64,000 bases of DNA, taken from NCBI GenBank assembly GCA_037189985.1, contig JBBCJX010000018.1, positions 230,056 through 294,055 on the forward strand, written 5' to 3'. Positions 8,326 to 16,475 of this stretch are shown here, one piece after another. Below the pieces are notes generated by a model. That model made no database searches and was not told where the DNA came from. It saw nothing but the letters and a program-made list of their open reading frames with translations. Source of the DNA: UBA2031 sp037189985. GTDB taxonomy: Bacteria > Pseudomonadota > Gammaproteobacteria > Pseudomonadales > Moraxellaceae. Position 1 is the first letter of the stretch; the number at the start of each line of letters is the position of its first letter. A program made the translations under genes and the position numbers.

Positions 8326-9324
8326 ATGACCGGCGTTACGCTGAGCCGTTATCTTGTTGAAAAGCAGCGTGCCAATCCTGCTGTTACGCATGATCTCCGC
8401 TTGCTGGTGGAAAACGTGGCCAGTGCCTGCAAGGCCATCGGCGTGGCCATCGGCAAGGGTGCCATCGCGGGCGTGCTGGGTGGTGCCGGTACTGACAACG
8501 TCCAGGGCGAAGCACAGAAAAAACTTGATGTGCTGTCCAACGACATTCTGATCCGCTCCAAGCAGGCCAACGGCACACTGGCGGCCATGGCGTCCGAGGA
8601 AATGGACGAGATTTATCCCATTCCTGCCGAGTATCCGCGCGGTGATTACCTGCTGCTGTTTGATCCTTTGGATGGCTCTTCCAATATTGATGTGAACATA
8701 TCGGTCGGCACCATTTTCTCCGTGCTGAAAAAGCAGGGCGGGCAGGAAGCGGTTACCGAGGATTTCCTGCAGCCTGGTACGGCGCAGGTGTGTGCCGGTT
8801 ATGCCGTGTATGGCCCTTCAACCTTGCTGGTGCTGACGCTGGGTGACGGTGTGGACTGCTTTACGCTGGATCGTGAGCAGGGCGAGTTCGTGCTGACACA
8901 GGCTCAGATGCGGATTCCGGAAGATACCAAGGAATTCGCCATCAACATGTCCAATCAGCGTTTCTGGGAGCCCCCGGTGCAGCGCTATGTGGAAGAGCTG
9001 TTGATGGGAACAACCGGCCCGCGTGAAAAAGATTTCAACATGCGCTGGGTTGCTTCCATGGTGGCCGATGTGCATCGCATCCTGACACGGGGCGGTGTTT
9101 TCCTGTATCCGCTGGACATCAAGACGCGCGAGCAGGGTGGCAAGCTGCGCCTGATGTATGAAGCCAACCCCATGGCCCTCTTGGTGGAGCAGGCAGGTGG
9201 CGCCGCGACGACGGGCCGTGACCGCATTCTTTCCGTCACTCCGGAAAAGCTGCACCAGCGTGTGCCGGTGGTATTGGGCTCACGCAACGAAGTGGAGCGT
9301 GTGACGCAATACCACTACGAATGA
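8326..9324 (+). CDS. fbp: Fructose-1,6-bisphosphatase, class I
   Basis: Gluconeogenic phosphatase converting fructose 1,6-bisphosphate to fructose 6-phosphate in the cytosol. The ATG at 8326 has GGAG upstream and gives 332 residues, the usual length; the in-frame start at 8257 adds an unrelated hydrophobic leader. Seen motifs are the metal-binding EEMDEIYPI region and FDPLDGSSNIDVNISVGTIF (about 113-132), and near the C-terminus GGVFLYPLD with EANPMALLVEQAGG. It is followed 60 bases later by the SCP2-like gene in the same direction, so co-transcription is possible. Nothing unusual is seen in its sequence. Confidence 0.97.
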   Translation: MTGVTLSRYLVEKQRANPAVTHDLRLLVENVASACKAIGVAIGKGAIAGVLGGAGTDNVQGEAQKKLDVLSNDILIRSKQANGTLAAMASEEMDEIYPIPAEYPRGDYLLLFDPLDGSSNIDVNISVGTIFSVLKKQGGQEAVTEDFLQPGTAQVCAGYAVYGPSTLLVLTLGDGVDCFTLDREQGEFVLTQAQMRIPEDTKEFAINMSNQRFWEPPVQRYVEELLMGTTGPREKDFNMRWVASMVADVHRILTRGGVFLYPLDIKTREQGGKLRLMYEANPMALLVEQAGGAATTGRDRILSVTPEKLHQRVPVVLGSRNEVERVTQYHYE

Positions 9325-9384
9325 CGGTTCGCACCGAATACCGACAATAACGAAAAATTTCATCAGCCATTCAGACCTGACTTC

Positions 9385-9912
9385 ATGCCCGACATCAATA
9401 ATTTTCTCCCCGACGCGGAGCGCGCCTACGTTAACCTGATGATGGGTGTCGTGGGCCGTGGCCTCGTATCCGCCAGCCAGGTGGACGACGTCATCCGCCG
9501 TGAAACCTCGGCTTTTCCTGTCGGCTTTGTCCTGCAAATGAAGGTGATGCCCGCGGGCCCTGCCTTCACGGCAGAAGTGCAGGCAGACGGCACGCTGAAG
9601 CTGCTCAAGGATTTTGCCGGCAAGCCCGACCTGTGTGCGCGCTTCAAGCACACCTCGCATGCCTTTCTTGTGCTGTCTTTCCAGGAAGGCACGGCACGCG
9701 CTTTTGCCAATGACCGCCTTTATGTCGATGGCGATGTCTCACAGGCGATACGTCTTGTGCGCTGCCTGACACGCATGGAAGTGCTGATCCTGCCCAAGAT
9801 GGTGGCCGAGCGTGCTGTCAAACGCTATCCGGACATCGGCGCCGGCGAAAAACTGAATCTGGCGGCGCGCATTTATGGTCGCGTCGTTACCAATCTGCTG
9901 AAAGGGGAATGA
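9385..9912 (+). CDS. Hypothetical SCP2-like (sterol-carrier-fold) protein
   Basis: A 175-residue soluble protein. The centre (about 50-130) has the alternating pattern of an SCP2-type lipid-binding fold: a stretch giving weight to LKLLKDFAGKPDLCARF, then LVLSFQEGTARAFANDRLYV and DGDVSQAIRLVRCLTRME. This is a pattern judgement, not a search result. It ends in ATGA shared with the start of the iron alcohol dehydrogenase, so the two proteins are made together. A role in handling a hydrophobic alcohol or aldehyde for that enzyme would fit, but is inference. Confidence 0.6.
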   Translation: MPDINNFLPDAERAYVNLMMGVVGRGLVSASQVDDVIRRETSAFPVGFVLQMKVMPAGPAFTAEVQADGTLKLLKDFAGKPDLCARFKHTSHAFLVLSFQEGTARAFANDRLYVDGDVSQAIRLVRCLTRMEVLILPKMVAERAVKRYPDIGAGEKLNLAARIYGRVVTNLLKGE

Positions 9913-11105
9913 AGGAAATGGCCAAGCCGTATTACGAGTTTTTCTGCCCGGTAAAAGTGGTAGCCGGTCACAAGGCGCTGGAGCACATCCCTTTCGAGCT
10001 CTCTACCCTGCAGGCGACCCGCCCGCTCATCATCACCGACAAGGGTGTGGTGGCCGTGGGCCTGCTCAAGCATATCGAAGCAGCGTTTGCCGGAACCGAT
10101 GCCGTGATTGCTGCTGTGTTCGATGATGTGCCGCCGGACAGCAGCATGCAGACCGTGCGTGCTGCCGCCGCGGCTTATCGTGCGGCTAATTGTGATGCCA
10201 TCGTTGCCGTGGGCGGCGGCTCCGTGATTGATACCTGCAAGGCCGTGAACATTCTTGTATCCGAAGGCAGCGATGATCTTTACGCCTTCTCCGGCGCGCA
10301 CAACCTCAAGCGTCCGCTGAAGCCGTTGTTCGTGGTGCCGACCACAGCCGGCACGGGCTCGGAAACCACCGCAGCTGCCGTGATTTCCGATACCGACAAG
10401 GGAGTGAAAGTTCCCTTCATGTCGTATTTCCTGATGCCGAATGCCGCCATCCTTGATCCGCGCATGACGCTGACACTGCCGCCGCACATCACGGCAATGA
10501 CGGCCATGGATGCCATGACGCATGCCGTCGAATCCTTCACCTGCCTGGCCGCCAATCCCATCAGCGACGCTTACGCCAGCGCCGCCATTCGCAAGATCAG
10601 CGAAAACCTGCTCAAGGTGATGGACAACCCGGCCGATGCCGATGCGCGTCTGGAGCTGGCTCAGGCCTCCACCATGGCCGGTATTGCCTTCTCCAATGCC
10701 ATGGTCGGGCTGGTACATTCGCTGGGTCATTCCGTGGGCGCGGTATGCCACTTGCCGCATGGCCTCTGCATGAACCTCTTCCTGCCCTATGTGCTGGAGT
10801 ACAACAAGGATGTGAGCGGCGAGCGCATCGGCGAGTTGTTGCTGCCGCTGGCGGGGGCGGATGTCTATTCCACGACGCCCCGGGCCGAGAGGGCGGCGGT
10901 GGCCATTGCTACCATCCGCAAGTTGCGCGATGAGCTCTTCGACCGCTGCAAGCTGCCGCGCACACTCAAGGAAACCGGCAAGGTGCAGGAGAGCCAGCTT
11001 GAGCAGATCGCCAGTCTGGCCATCAATGACGGCTCCATTATCTTCAACCCCAAGGAAGCCGACCAAGGTGAAATCCTGGCCATTCTGAAGCGCGCCTGGG
11101 CCTGA
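9909..11105 (+). CDS. Iron-containing alcohol dehydrogenase
   Basis: A 398-residue group III (Fe-dependent) NAD(P)-linked alcohol dehydrogenase. The nucleotide-binding GGGSVIDTCKA lies near residue 102, TTAGTGSETT near 146, and iron-ligand segments DAMTHAVESF (about 199), HSLGHSVGAVCHLPHG (about 269) and the upstream Asp of the family are present. Length and layout match the YiaY/AdhB-type enzymes. A second ATG at 9918 is possible; 9909 is used because AAAGGGG precedes it. It is translationally coupled to the SCP2-like gene and closed by a strong terminator at 11120-11160. The substrate is unknown. Confidence 0.92.
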   Translation: MKEMAKPYYEFFCPVKVVAGHKALEHIPFELSTLQATRPLIITDKGVVAVGLLKHIEAAFAGTDAVIAAVFDDVPPDSSMQTVRAAAAAYRAANCDAIVAVGGGSVIDTCKAVNILVSEGSDDLYAFSGAHNLKRPLKPLFVVPTTAGTGSETTAAAVISDTDKGVKVPFMSYFLMPNAAILDPRMTLTLPPHITAMTAMDAMTHAVESFTCLAANPISDAYASAAIRKISENLLKVMDNPADADARLELAQASTMAGIAFSNAMVGLVHSLGHSVGAVCHLPHGLCMNLFLPYVLEYNKDVSGERIGELLLPLAGADVYSTTPRAERAAVAIATIRKLRDELFDRCKLPRTLKETGKVQESQLEQIASLAINDGSIIFNPKEADQGEILAILKRAWA

Positions 11106-11119
11106 AGACTGCCGCTGAG

Positions 11120-11160
11120 GTAAATGAAAAGGCCGCCCCAAGGGCGGCCTTTTCATTTAC
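11120..11160. terminator. Very long rho-independent terminator
   Basis: A perfect 19-bp stem (11120-11138 with 11142-11160) around a 3-base loop, with GGCCGCCC at its top and A/T runs at its foot. It ends the alcohol dehydrogenase transcript. Confidence 0.9.
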
Positions 11161-11638
11161 ACAACATGCAGCTCGTCGGCATGGCCGTTAATGAAGCGCT
11201 CCAGCACAGGTTTTGGCCGCTTGAGCAGTTTTCAGGCACCGGGTTTCTTGCGTAAGGTTGGGCCTCGTTCATTTTTCCGGGTTTGCCAGGCAAGGCGTTT
11301 GACCCCTCCCATCGGAGTCCACGTCATGCGTCTTGTGCAAGACCTAGTGCTGTTTGCCTGCCTCATTGCCCTGCTGGGCAGCCATGCCTCCACCGACTTC
11401 AGTACCCCTCTCCTCAGCCTCTGGCATCACGTCAGCCACAGCCTGGGCGGCCTCTTGATCTGAGATGTTGCCGCTTCGTGGCAGATCACGGCTACATATG
11501 AGCGGATTTGCCAATTTTAATGGAACTTCCCGGGCTTGCTGTGCAAATGCGACGTAGTAGCGTTGGCGTTCTTCCTGAACGCTTCGGCTGCGTTCCGATG
11601 CGCTGGTCAAAACAAAAATAAAGAAGTGGAGGTTCCCC
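11161..11638. other. Intergenic region before the LolB-MpaB fusion gene
   Basis: About 480 bases. The only coding candidate is the 45-codon frame at 11326-11463, listed separately. The rest shows no hairpin or repeat that stands out and presumably holds the promoter of the gene at 11639. Confidence 0.5.
11326..11463 (+). CDS. Possible 45-residue membrane or secreted peptide
   Basis: ATG at 11326 with GGAG nine bases upstream opens a 45-codon frame. It begins MRLVQDLVLFACLIALLG, a positively charged start plus hydrophobic run like a signal peptide or single membrane helix, then a Ser/His-rich tail. No family is recognised. It may be a small membrane protein or chance. Confidence 0.3.
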   Translation: MRLVQDLVLFACLIALLGSHASTDFSTPLLSLWHHVSHSLGGLLI

Positions 11639-13285
11639 ATGTCGTCCTGGCGTCTCTTGTTGTGGCTGCTGGTCTTTTCCCTGTGCGGCTGCTCCAGCAT
11701 CAAGCCCGTCACGGGGGCGGCCGTCGGCTTCAAGGAGCTGGATGTCTGGGTGGCTGAAGGTGATGTAGAGATCAAGGGTGATGCTGGCCGGCAGAAGATG
11801 AATTTCACCTGGACCCAGCGCGGGGACAGTTTCACGCTGCATCTGCGCGATGCGGACGAGCGTGTCTATTACGCCATCCGATACCAGGGCCAGCCCGGCA
11901 GCATCGTGGCGGATGGTCCCTGGGTGAAGGCCGGAACCGGCAAGGGACCGGACATGGCGGTAGAGCGCTTCCGCGCCGTCCTGCCGGTTTCCTGGCTTTC
12001 CTCCTGGCTGCTGGGGCAGAAAGCCTCTGCGGAGGCCAGTGTCGAGAAAGGCAAACATGGTGAGCTGACCCGGGTCAGTGAAGGCGGCTGGAAGGTCAGC
12101 TTTGACAAGTACATGCTGGTCGAGGACTACCGCCTGCCCGAAGAAATCGACATCCAGGGCAATGGTACTCGCGTGAAGTTCAAGGTCCTGCGCGCAGAGA
12201 CCGCCTATGTGGACGGCTGTTGCGAAGACGGACCCACCAAGACGGCTGTGGCAGAAGAAAGCGCCGTGCCGGAAGAGCAGGCGCCTTCCTGGGCCTCGCT
12301 GGATGATGCCGAACGCAAGCAGCAGGAAGAGCCCGTGCCTCTCTGGGTCAGCGACGAGGCTTTCCGCAAGCAACTCCTCAAGCTCCACGGCAAGATTCCC
12401 GACCCCAAGGCAGGACTCTTCGGGCCCTCCTCGATGATGTGGAAGGTCGGCAAGTATGTCGCGCCGCCGGGACTGGGTGCCGGGCGTGCCCTGCTGCTGC
12501 AGACGGCGCATCCCTGGGTCACGATAGGCATCGATGAGCACTCCATGACGCGGGACAACCCGCTGGAGCGTGCCCGCCGGACTTTCAGCAACATCCTGGC
12601 CATGGTGTACGGCAGCCTTCCGCAGGCCATGGCGGCTGCCGACCGGGTGCGCCGCGCGCATGACGGCATCCAGGGCGACATGAAATACGATGCCGGCGCC
12701 TTCAAGAAAGGCTCCGAATATCGCGCCAACGAGATCAACGCCATGATCTGGGTGCATGCCACCCTCTGGGAAACCATGGTGACCATGTACGAGAAGGTCG
12801 AGCGCCCCCTGAGTGATGACGAGAAGGAGCGCTTCTATCAGGAGACCAAGCTCTTCGCGATGCTCTTCGGTATCCCGGAAGAGGCCTTGCCCAAGGACTG
12901 GAACGATTTCATGGCCTACAACCGCGCCATGTGGGACAGCCCGCAACTGACGGTCACGCCGGCTACCAAGGAGCTGGCGGACTACCTCTTCAAGCCCAAG
13001 AACATCCTGCTCATTCCCGCCATGTCCATACAGAAGACCTTTACGGCGGCCAACATGCCGGAGCGCCTGCGCAAGGAGTACGGCATGAGCTATGGCTGGA
13101 TACGCAAGGCCAACTACAAGACCCTGCTGTTTGCCGCCCGCATCACCGACCGCCTGCTGCCGGGCAGCCTGCGCTACAACCCGGCCTATCACCAGGCCAT
13201 GGCACGGCTGGAAGGCAAGGAGGCCGGCTTCATCCCGCGGACGCTGCTCAAGATCGGCCTGGGGCGCGAAAAACTGGTCAATTGA
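11639..13285 (+). CDS. Lipoprotein fusing a LolB-like domain to an MpaB/rubber-oxygenase-like (DUF2236) domain
   Basis: One uninterrupted 548-codon frame. Residues 1-18 form a lipoprotein signal ending in LCGC, so Cys18 is probably lipidated. Residues about 20-195 resemble LolB, the outer-membrane lipoprotein receptor (MNFTWTQRGDSFTLHLR, then a LPVSWLSSWLLG segment like the LolB 'PVxxLxxWLxG' mark). After an acidic linker (about 210-245), residues about 258-540 match the DUF2236/MpaB oxygenase family: FGPSSMMWKVGKYV, LLLQTAHPWVTIGIDEHS, RRTFSNILAMVYG, HDGIQG and MIWVHATLWET. Such oxygenases are thought to be haem proteins acting on hydrophobic substrates. No frameshift or stop marks the join. 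The combination would place the catalytic part at a periplasmic membrane surface. Confidence 0.85.
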   Translation: MSSWRLLLWLLVFSLCGCSSIKPVTGAAVGFKELDVWVAEGDVEIKGDAGRQKMNFTWTQRGDSFTLHLRDADERVYYAIRYQGQPGSIVADGPWVKAGTGKGPDMAVERFRAVLPVSWLSSWLLGQKASAEASVEKGKHGELTRVSEGGWKVSFDKYMLVEDYRLPEEIDIQGNGTRVKFKVLRAETAYVDGCCEDGPTKTAVAEESAVPEEQAPSWASLDDAERKQQEEPVPLWVSDEAFRKQLLKLHGKIPDPKAGLFGPSSMMWKVGKYVAPPGLGAGRALLLQTAHPWVTIGIDEHSMTRDNPLERARRTFSNILAMVYGSLPQAMAAADRVRRAHDGIQGDMKYDAGAFKKGSEYRANEINAMIWVHATLWETMVTMYEKVERPLSDDEKERFYQETKLFAMLFGIPEEALPKDWNDFMAYNRAMWDSPQLTVTPATKELADYLFKPKNILLIPAMSIQKTFTAANMPERLRKEYGMSYGWIRKANYKTLLFAARITDRLLPGSLRYNPAYHQAMARLEGKEAGFIPRTLLKIGLGREKLVN

Positions 13286-13335
13286 GTCAGTACAAATTCA
13301 CTTGACTTGGGGGCATCGGACGAGAATCATTTGCT

Positions 13336-13474
13336 CCGCATGCCCCACAGGCTGAATACACGCCTGCCAGTCCTAGCTCTCGCCAGTACTCCGGTTCCGT
13401 TTCCCTGTTCAGGTTTCATGCACTACCGGGCACGCTATTGTGCTCAACATCAACTTGTTTGCAGGTAAATGAAA
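13336..13474 (+). promoter_or_regulatory. Long 5' leader of the first cold-shock gene
   Basis: About 140 bases that share blocks with the leader of the second cold-shock gene (16034-16161): GCATGCC.CACAGGC, then TCTCGCCAGTACTCC.GTTCC or a close variant, then ATGCACT.CCGGGCA, in the same order. Conserved leaders of cspA-type mRNAs act as temperature-sensing RNA structures in other bacteria; the same role here is inferred. Confidence 0.6.
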
Positions 13475-13678
13475 ATGGCAACGGGTACCGTCAAGTGGTT
13501 CAACGACACCAAGGGCTATGGCTTCATCAAGCAGGATGACGGTGGAGAAGACCTCTTCGCCCATTTCTCCGAGATCAAGGCCGATGGCTTCCGTTCACTC
13601 GCAGAAGGCCAGAAGGTCTCCTTCGACGTGACCATGGGTCAGAAAGGCAAGCAGGCTGCCAACATCAAGCCCATCTGA
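13475..13678 (+). CDS. CspA-family cold-shock protein, copy 1
   Basis: A 67-residue single cold-shock domain binding single-stranded nucleic acid. RNP1-type GYGFIKQ and RNP2-type DLFAHFSEI are intact, and the protein starts MATGTVKWFND as usual. An ATG six bases upstream adds Met-Lys; 13475 is chosen because it matches the start of copy 2 at the same distance from the AGG element. It differs from copy 2 at only a few residues (T/A, Y/F, K/T, M/T, I/L). It probably serves as an RNA chaperone or antiterminator. Confidence 0.95.
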   Translation: MATGTVKWFNDTKGYGFIKQDDGGEDLFAHFSEIKADGFRSLAEGQKVSFDVTMGQKGKQAANIKPI

Positions 13679-13713
13679 GGCGTGATGGCTGCTGCGAGGC
13701 GGCAAGCATCTGC

Positions 13714-13743
13714 AAAAAAGCCCGGCTCATGCCGGGCTTTTTC
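13714..13743 (+). terminator. Rho-independent terminator of cold-shock copy 1
   Basis: A run of A, then GCCCGGC, loop TCAT, GCCGGGC and a T run. The same core and flanks (through TTTTTCATGGGCG) follow copy 2, which suggests that the whole unit was duplicated. Confidence 0.9.
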
Positions 13744-13883
13744 ATGGGCGATCATCGGCCGTTTGATGCGTATCAAGCCTGGTCAGGCATCCGGGGCTAG
13801 TCTTGGGAGCGAGGGCCAAGGCAACATCCCGCCTTGCGACATAACAAGAAACAATGACACGGCTGAAGCCAGAGGGAGTGCTC

Positions 13884-14651
13884 ATGAATACCCAGACAGC
13901 TGTCGCGGGACCTGTCCCCGTCGAGATTCGCAAGGTTGGCATCTTCCGTTCCTTCCAGTGGCTGCGCGATGGCTGGCATGACCTGGCGGCACATCCGGTA
14001 CCGAGTCTCATGTACGGCGCGGTGGTTGCTGTGCTGGGGTGGCTCCTGCTGAGTCTGGTCGAGATATGGCCACAGTTCATCATGACGGCGGTCAGCGGCT
14101 TCTTCCTGCTGGCTCCGCTGATTGCTGCCGGCGTCTATGAGCTCTCGCGGGCGCGGGCAGAAGGGCGCGTGCTGGGCTTTTCCGAGTCGGTAGCGGGTTT
14201 GCGGCGCAACGCCGGCACCATTGCGGATTTCGGCGTCGTGCTGGTGCTGGTGACGATTGCGTGGGAGCGCCTGGCCGCCATCCTGCTTGCCCTTTCATAC
14301 GGCGGCGAAATGGATAACGCGCGCGAGTTCGTGCGTGAGGTGTTTTTCTCGGGGCAATACACCACGGTGCTTCTGGTCTGGGGTGTGGCGGGCTTCCTGA
14401 TTGCGTCGCTGGTATTCGCTGTCACGGCCGTTGGCATGCCCTTCGTGATCGATCGCAATGCCGATGTGGTGACAGCTATGGCGACCAGCCTGCGAGCTGT
14501 CCTGAAAAACCTGCCGGCCATGACGGTCTGGGCCGCGCTGATCGTGAGCCTGACAGCACTGGGCATGGCAACGGCCATGGTCGGGCTGGTATTGGTCATG
14601 CCCTTGCTGGGCCATGCCACATGGCGCGCCTACAAGGACATCGTGGGCTAA
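13884..14651 (+). CDS. DUF2189-family integral membrane protein
   Basis: A 255-residue inner-membrane protein with about six hydrophobic helices. The N-terminal soluble part has FRSFQWLRDGWHDLAAHPVP, the typical DUF2189 opening ('W...GW.D....P'), followed by helices with the loop YELSRARAEG. The ATG at 13884 follows AGAGGGAG at a proper distance; an in-frame start at 13854 lacks one. Function is unknown in the family. It is transcribed alone and ended by the terminator at 14680-14720. Confidence 0.8.
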   Translation: MNTQTAVAGPVPVEIRKVGIFRSFQWLRDGWHDLAAHPVPSLMYGAVVAVLGWLLLSLVEIWPQFIMTAVSGFFLLAPLIAAGVYELSRARAEGRVLGFSESVAGLRRNAGTIADFGVVLVLVTIAWERLAAILLALSYGGEMDNAREFVREVFFSGQYTTVLLVWGVAGFLIASLVFAVTAVGMPFVIDRNADVVTAMATSLRAVLKNLPAMTVWAALIVSLTALGMATAMVGLVLVMPLLGHATWRAYKDIVG

Positions 14652-14679
14652 GGGATATTCGTTAATGGCAGTAGCAGTG

Positions 14680-14720
14680 CCCCAAGAAAAAGCCGGCTTT
14701 ACGCCGGCTTTTTCTTGGGG
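14680..14720. terminator. Rho-independent terminator after the DUF2189 gene
   Basis: CCCCAAGAAAAAGCCGGC pairs perfectly with GCCGGCTTTTTCTTGGGG around a short loop. It can act in both directions and lies between convergent genes. Confidence 0.9.
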
Positions 14721-14747
14721 AAAGAAAGCTGCTTCAGGGGGCGCGAT

Positions 14748-15041
14748 TCACACATGGGAAAGGCGGGCAGCTTTTGCAGAATACTTCTGCCGGCCCAGAC
14801 GACGCTTGCCGCTGCCGGCATGGCCTTGTCCGCCATCCTGTTGCCGTTTTGCTTTTCCGGATTTGCTGCCAAAACTGTTTTCCAGTCGCTGCCGCACATT
14901 TTCCAGTGTGCGGCCGGCACGGCTCTCCCTGAGTCCGGTGATGGCACTGGATGTCTTTTCCTTGGCGATTTCACGTCCCAGTTCCATGGACGTCAGTGCT
15001 ATTTTCTTGAGTCGATTGATGATGCTGATTTGAGCTGCCAT
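14748..15041 (-). CDS. Hypothetical small basic protein, 97 residues
   Basis: ATG at 15041 is preceded by AGGAGG (TTACGCAGGAGGCAGTCAT on the minus strand), a strong ribosome site that supports a real gene. The first half is helical (RLKKIALTSMELGREIAKEK), the second half Gly/Lys/Arg-rich. No family, membrane helix or signal is recognised. The longer frame to 15212 has no ribosome site and would overlap the neighbouring gene. Confidence 0.55.
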   Translation of the reverse strand: MAAQISIINRLKKIALTSMELGREIAKEKTSSAITGLRESRAGRTLENVRQRLENSFGSKSGKAKRQQDGGQGHAGSGKRRLGRQKYSAKAARLSHV

Positions 15042-15132
15042 ATGACTGCCTCCTGCGTAATGCTTGTCCAGCGTGCTGCCATGAGGGCAACACGAACGGG
15101 GATTATCGCGCAATCGGGCAAGCGCATGGGTT

Positions 15133-15915
15133 TCAGTTCTGTGACGTGATGTTTCCTGATTCTGCCTGCCTGGCCCTGAGAAGTGCCTGACGGGCCTGCT
15201 TTTTCTCTGCATGATTGATCAGCGGGCGTGCCGGCCACAGTAATCGCCATGTCATCAGGCAGGCGCCTTTCAATGTCAGGCGCCGATAACCCTCCACCAC
15301 GCCAGCGGCATACCAGCCTTTCTCGACCAGTTCGTTGGCCTCGCGCAGCAGGAATTTTTCGATGGCAGGAAATTCCTTGCCGACGGGAAAGGGGCGTGGT
15401 GAGGACTCCACGGGAAGATGGCGAGTGATGCTGCGCGCGGCTTCGAGCAATTCTTTCAGGTCGTGGATGTGTGGAAACCGGAAGCTGCGCTTGTGACGTG
15501 ATGGCGGAAAAACGCCAATGAAAGCCAGGTTACTCACATTGGTGACCGAGTCGTCGGCATGGTGCTGCGTGAATTCGGTGTAGGTCAATTCACGAGAGCC
15601 TCCCTTGGCGGTGACAAGCGAGGCCAGCATGCCGTTGTTGTCCCGGTAGAGGCTGAAGAATGTCTGGCTGTGGCTCATGGCCATGGAGGACGAGCCGGCA
15701 TAGGAGAAACCCAGCGACTGCAAGGCTGCATGCATGGCCTGGAATTCCGCCGTGCGCTTTTCCAGGAAATCAGGATCGTCGATGCGGCTGAAGTGGAAGG
15801 ACGCCGGCGAGCGCTGCAGCCGCCACACCAGCAGTGGTCCGGCCAGGTACATGAAGGTGAAGAACATCAGCGAGAAGCTGACAGCCCACTTGAGGGCCGT
15901 GGTCAGGACATCCAT
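15133..15915 (-). CDS. Hypothetical membrane-anchored protein, 260 residues
   Basis: AGGAAA precedes the ATG at 15915. Residues about 8-30 form one hydrophobic helix (SLMFFTFMYLAGPLLVW); the remainder is soluble and probably cytoplasmic. It has HFSRIDDPDFLEKR, a segment with NNGMLASLVTAKGG, and a basic C-terminus. I do not recognise the family. It stands about 90 bases upstream of the small basic-protein gene in the same direction, so they could form an operon. Confidence 0.65.
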   Translation of the reverse strand: MDVLTTALKWAVSFSLMFFTFMYLAGPLLVWRLQRSPASFHFSRIDDPDFLEKRTAEFQAMHAALQSLGFSYAGSSSMAMSHSQTFFSLYRDNNGMLASLVTAKGGSRELTYTEFTQHHADDSVTNVSNLAFIGVFPPSRHKRSFRFPHIHDLKELLEAARSITRHLPVESSPRPFPVGKEFPAIEKFLLREANELVEKGWYAAGVVEGYRRLTLKGACLMTWRLLWPARPLINHAEKKQARQALLRARQAESGNITSQN

Positions 15916-16033
15916 CGCGTTTCCTGTGGCAGGGCATGAGAGTGCCGGCATTCTTGAAGCCGTCACGGGCCCTGTCAAATCAGGGAAAGCCGGGGTGCTT
16001 GACTTGCGGCCGAGACCTGTCAGGATTGCGCCT

Positions 16034-16161
16034 GCATGCCGCACAGGCAGAAATGTTCTTGTCAGTTCTCGCTCTTGCCAGTACTCCAGTTCCTTATTTC
16101 CCCTGTACAGCCCAATGCACTCCCGGGCATCTGCCCTTCTCAGTTTTCAGGTATACGAATA
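16034..16161 (+). promoter_or_regulatory. Long 5' leader of the second cold-shock gene
   Basis: Contains the same ordered blocks as the leader at 13336-13474, including the CAGTACTCC element and the CCGGGCA element, then CAGG about ten bases before the start codon. A thermosensing or autoregulatory RNA leader is inferred. Confidence 0.6.
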
Positions 16162-16365
16162 ATGGCAACAGGTACGGTAAAGTGGTTCAACGACGCCAAG
16201 GGCTTTGGCTTTATCACTCAGGATGATGGCGGTGAAGACCTTTTCGCGCATTTCTCCGAAATCAAGGCTGACGGTTTCCGCTCACTCGCAGAAGGCCAGA
16301 AGGTCTCCTTCGACGTGACCACCGGTCAGAAGGGAAAGCAGGCAGCCAACATCAAGCCCCTCTGA
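16162..16365 (+). CDS. CspA-family cold-shock protein, copy 2
   Basis: A 67-residue single cold-shock domain with GFGFITQ and DLFAHFSEI nucleic-acid-binding motifs, nearly identical to the copy at 13475. It lies 2.5 kb from that copy with three unrelated genes between, and shares leader and terminator sequence with it, so the unit was duplicated as a whole and not only the coding part. It is a separate transcript. Confidence 0.95.
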   Translation: MATGTVKWFNDAKGFGFITQDDGGEDLFAHFSEIKADGFRSLAEGQKVSFDVTTGQKGKQAANIKPL

Positions 16366-16385
16366 GCGCTTGATTCTGTCTGAAC

Positions 16386-16414
16386 AAAAAGCCCGGCTCA
16401 TGCCGGGCTTTTTC
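16386..16414 (+). terminator. Rho-independent terminator of cold-shock copy 2
   Basis: AAAAAGCCCGGC, loop TCAT, GCCGGGCTTTTT. Same core as the terminator at 13714. Confidence 0.9.
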
Positions 16415-16475
16415 ATGGGCGCATGAAACTGCGTATCAGGCATCATGTGGCATCTGCAGTGCTGACGAGAGGGGC

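Noticed and set aside
11492..13192. 566-codon minus-strand frame
   Set aside because: Antisense to the LolB-MpaB fusion gene, which has a lipoprotein signal and recognisable domains. The antisense translation has none.
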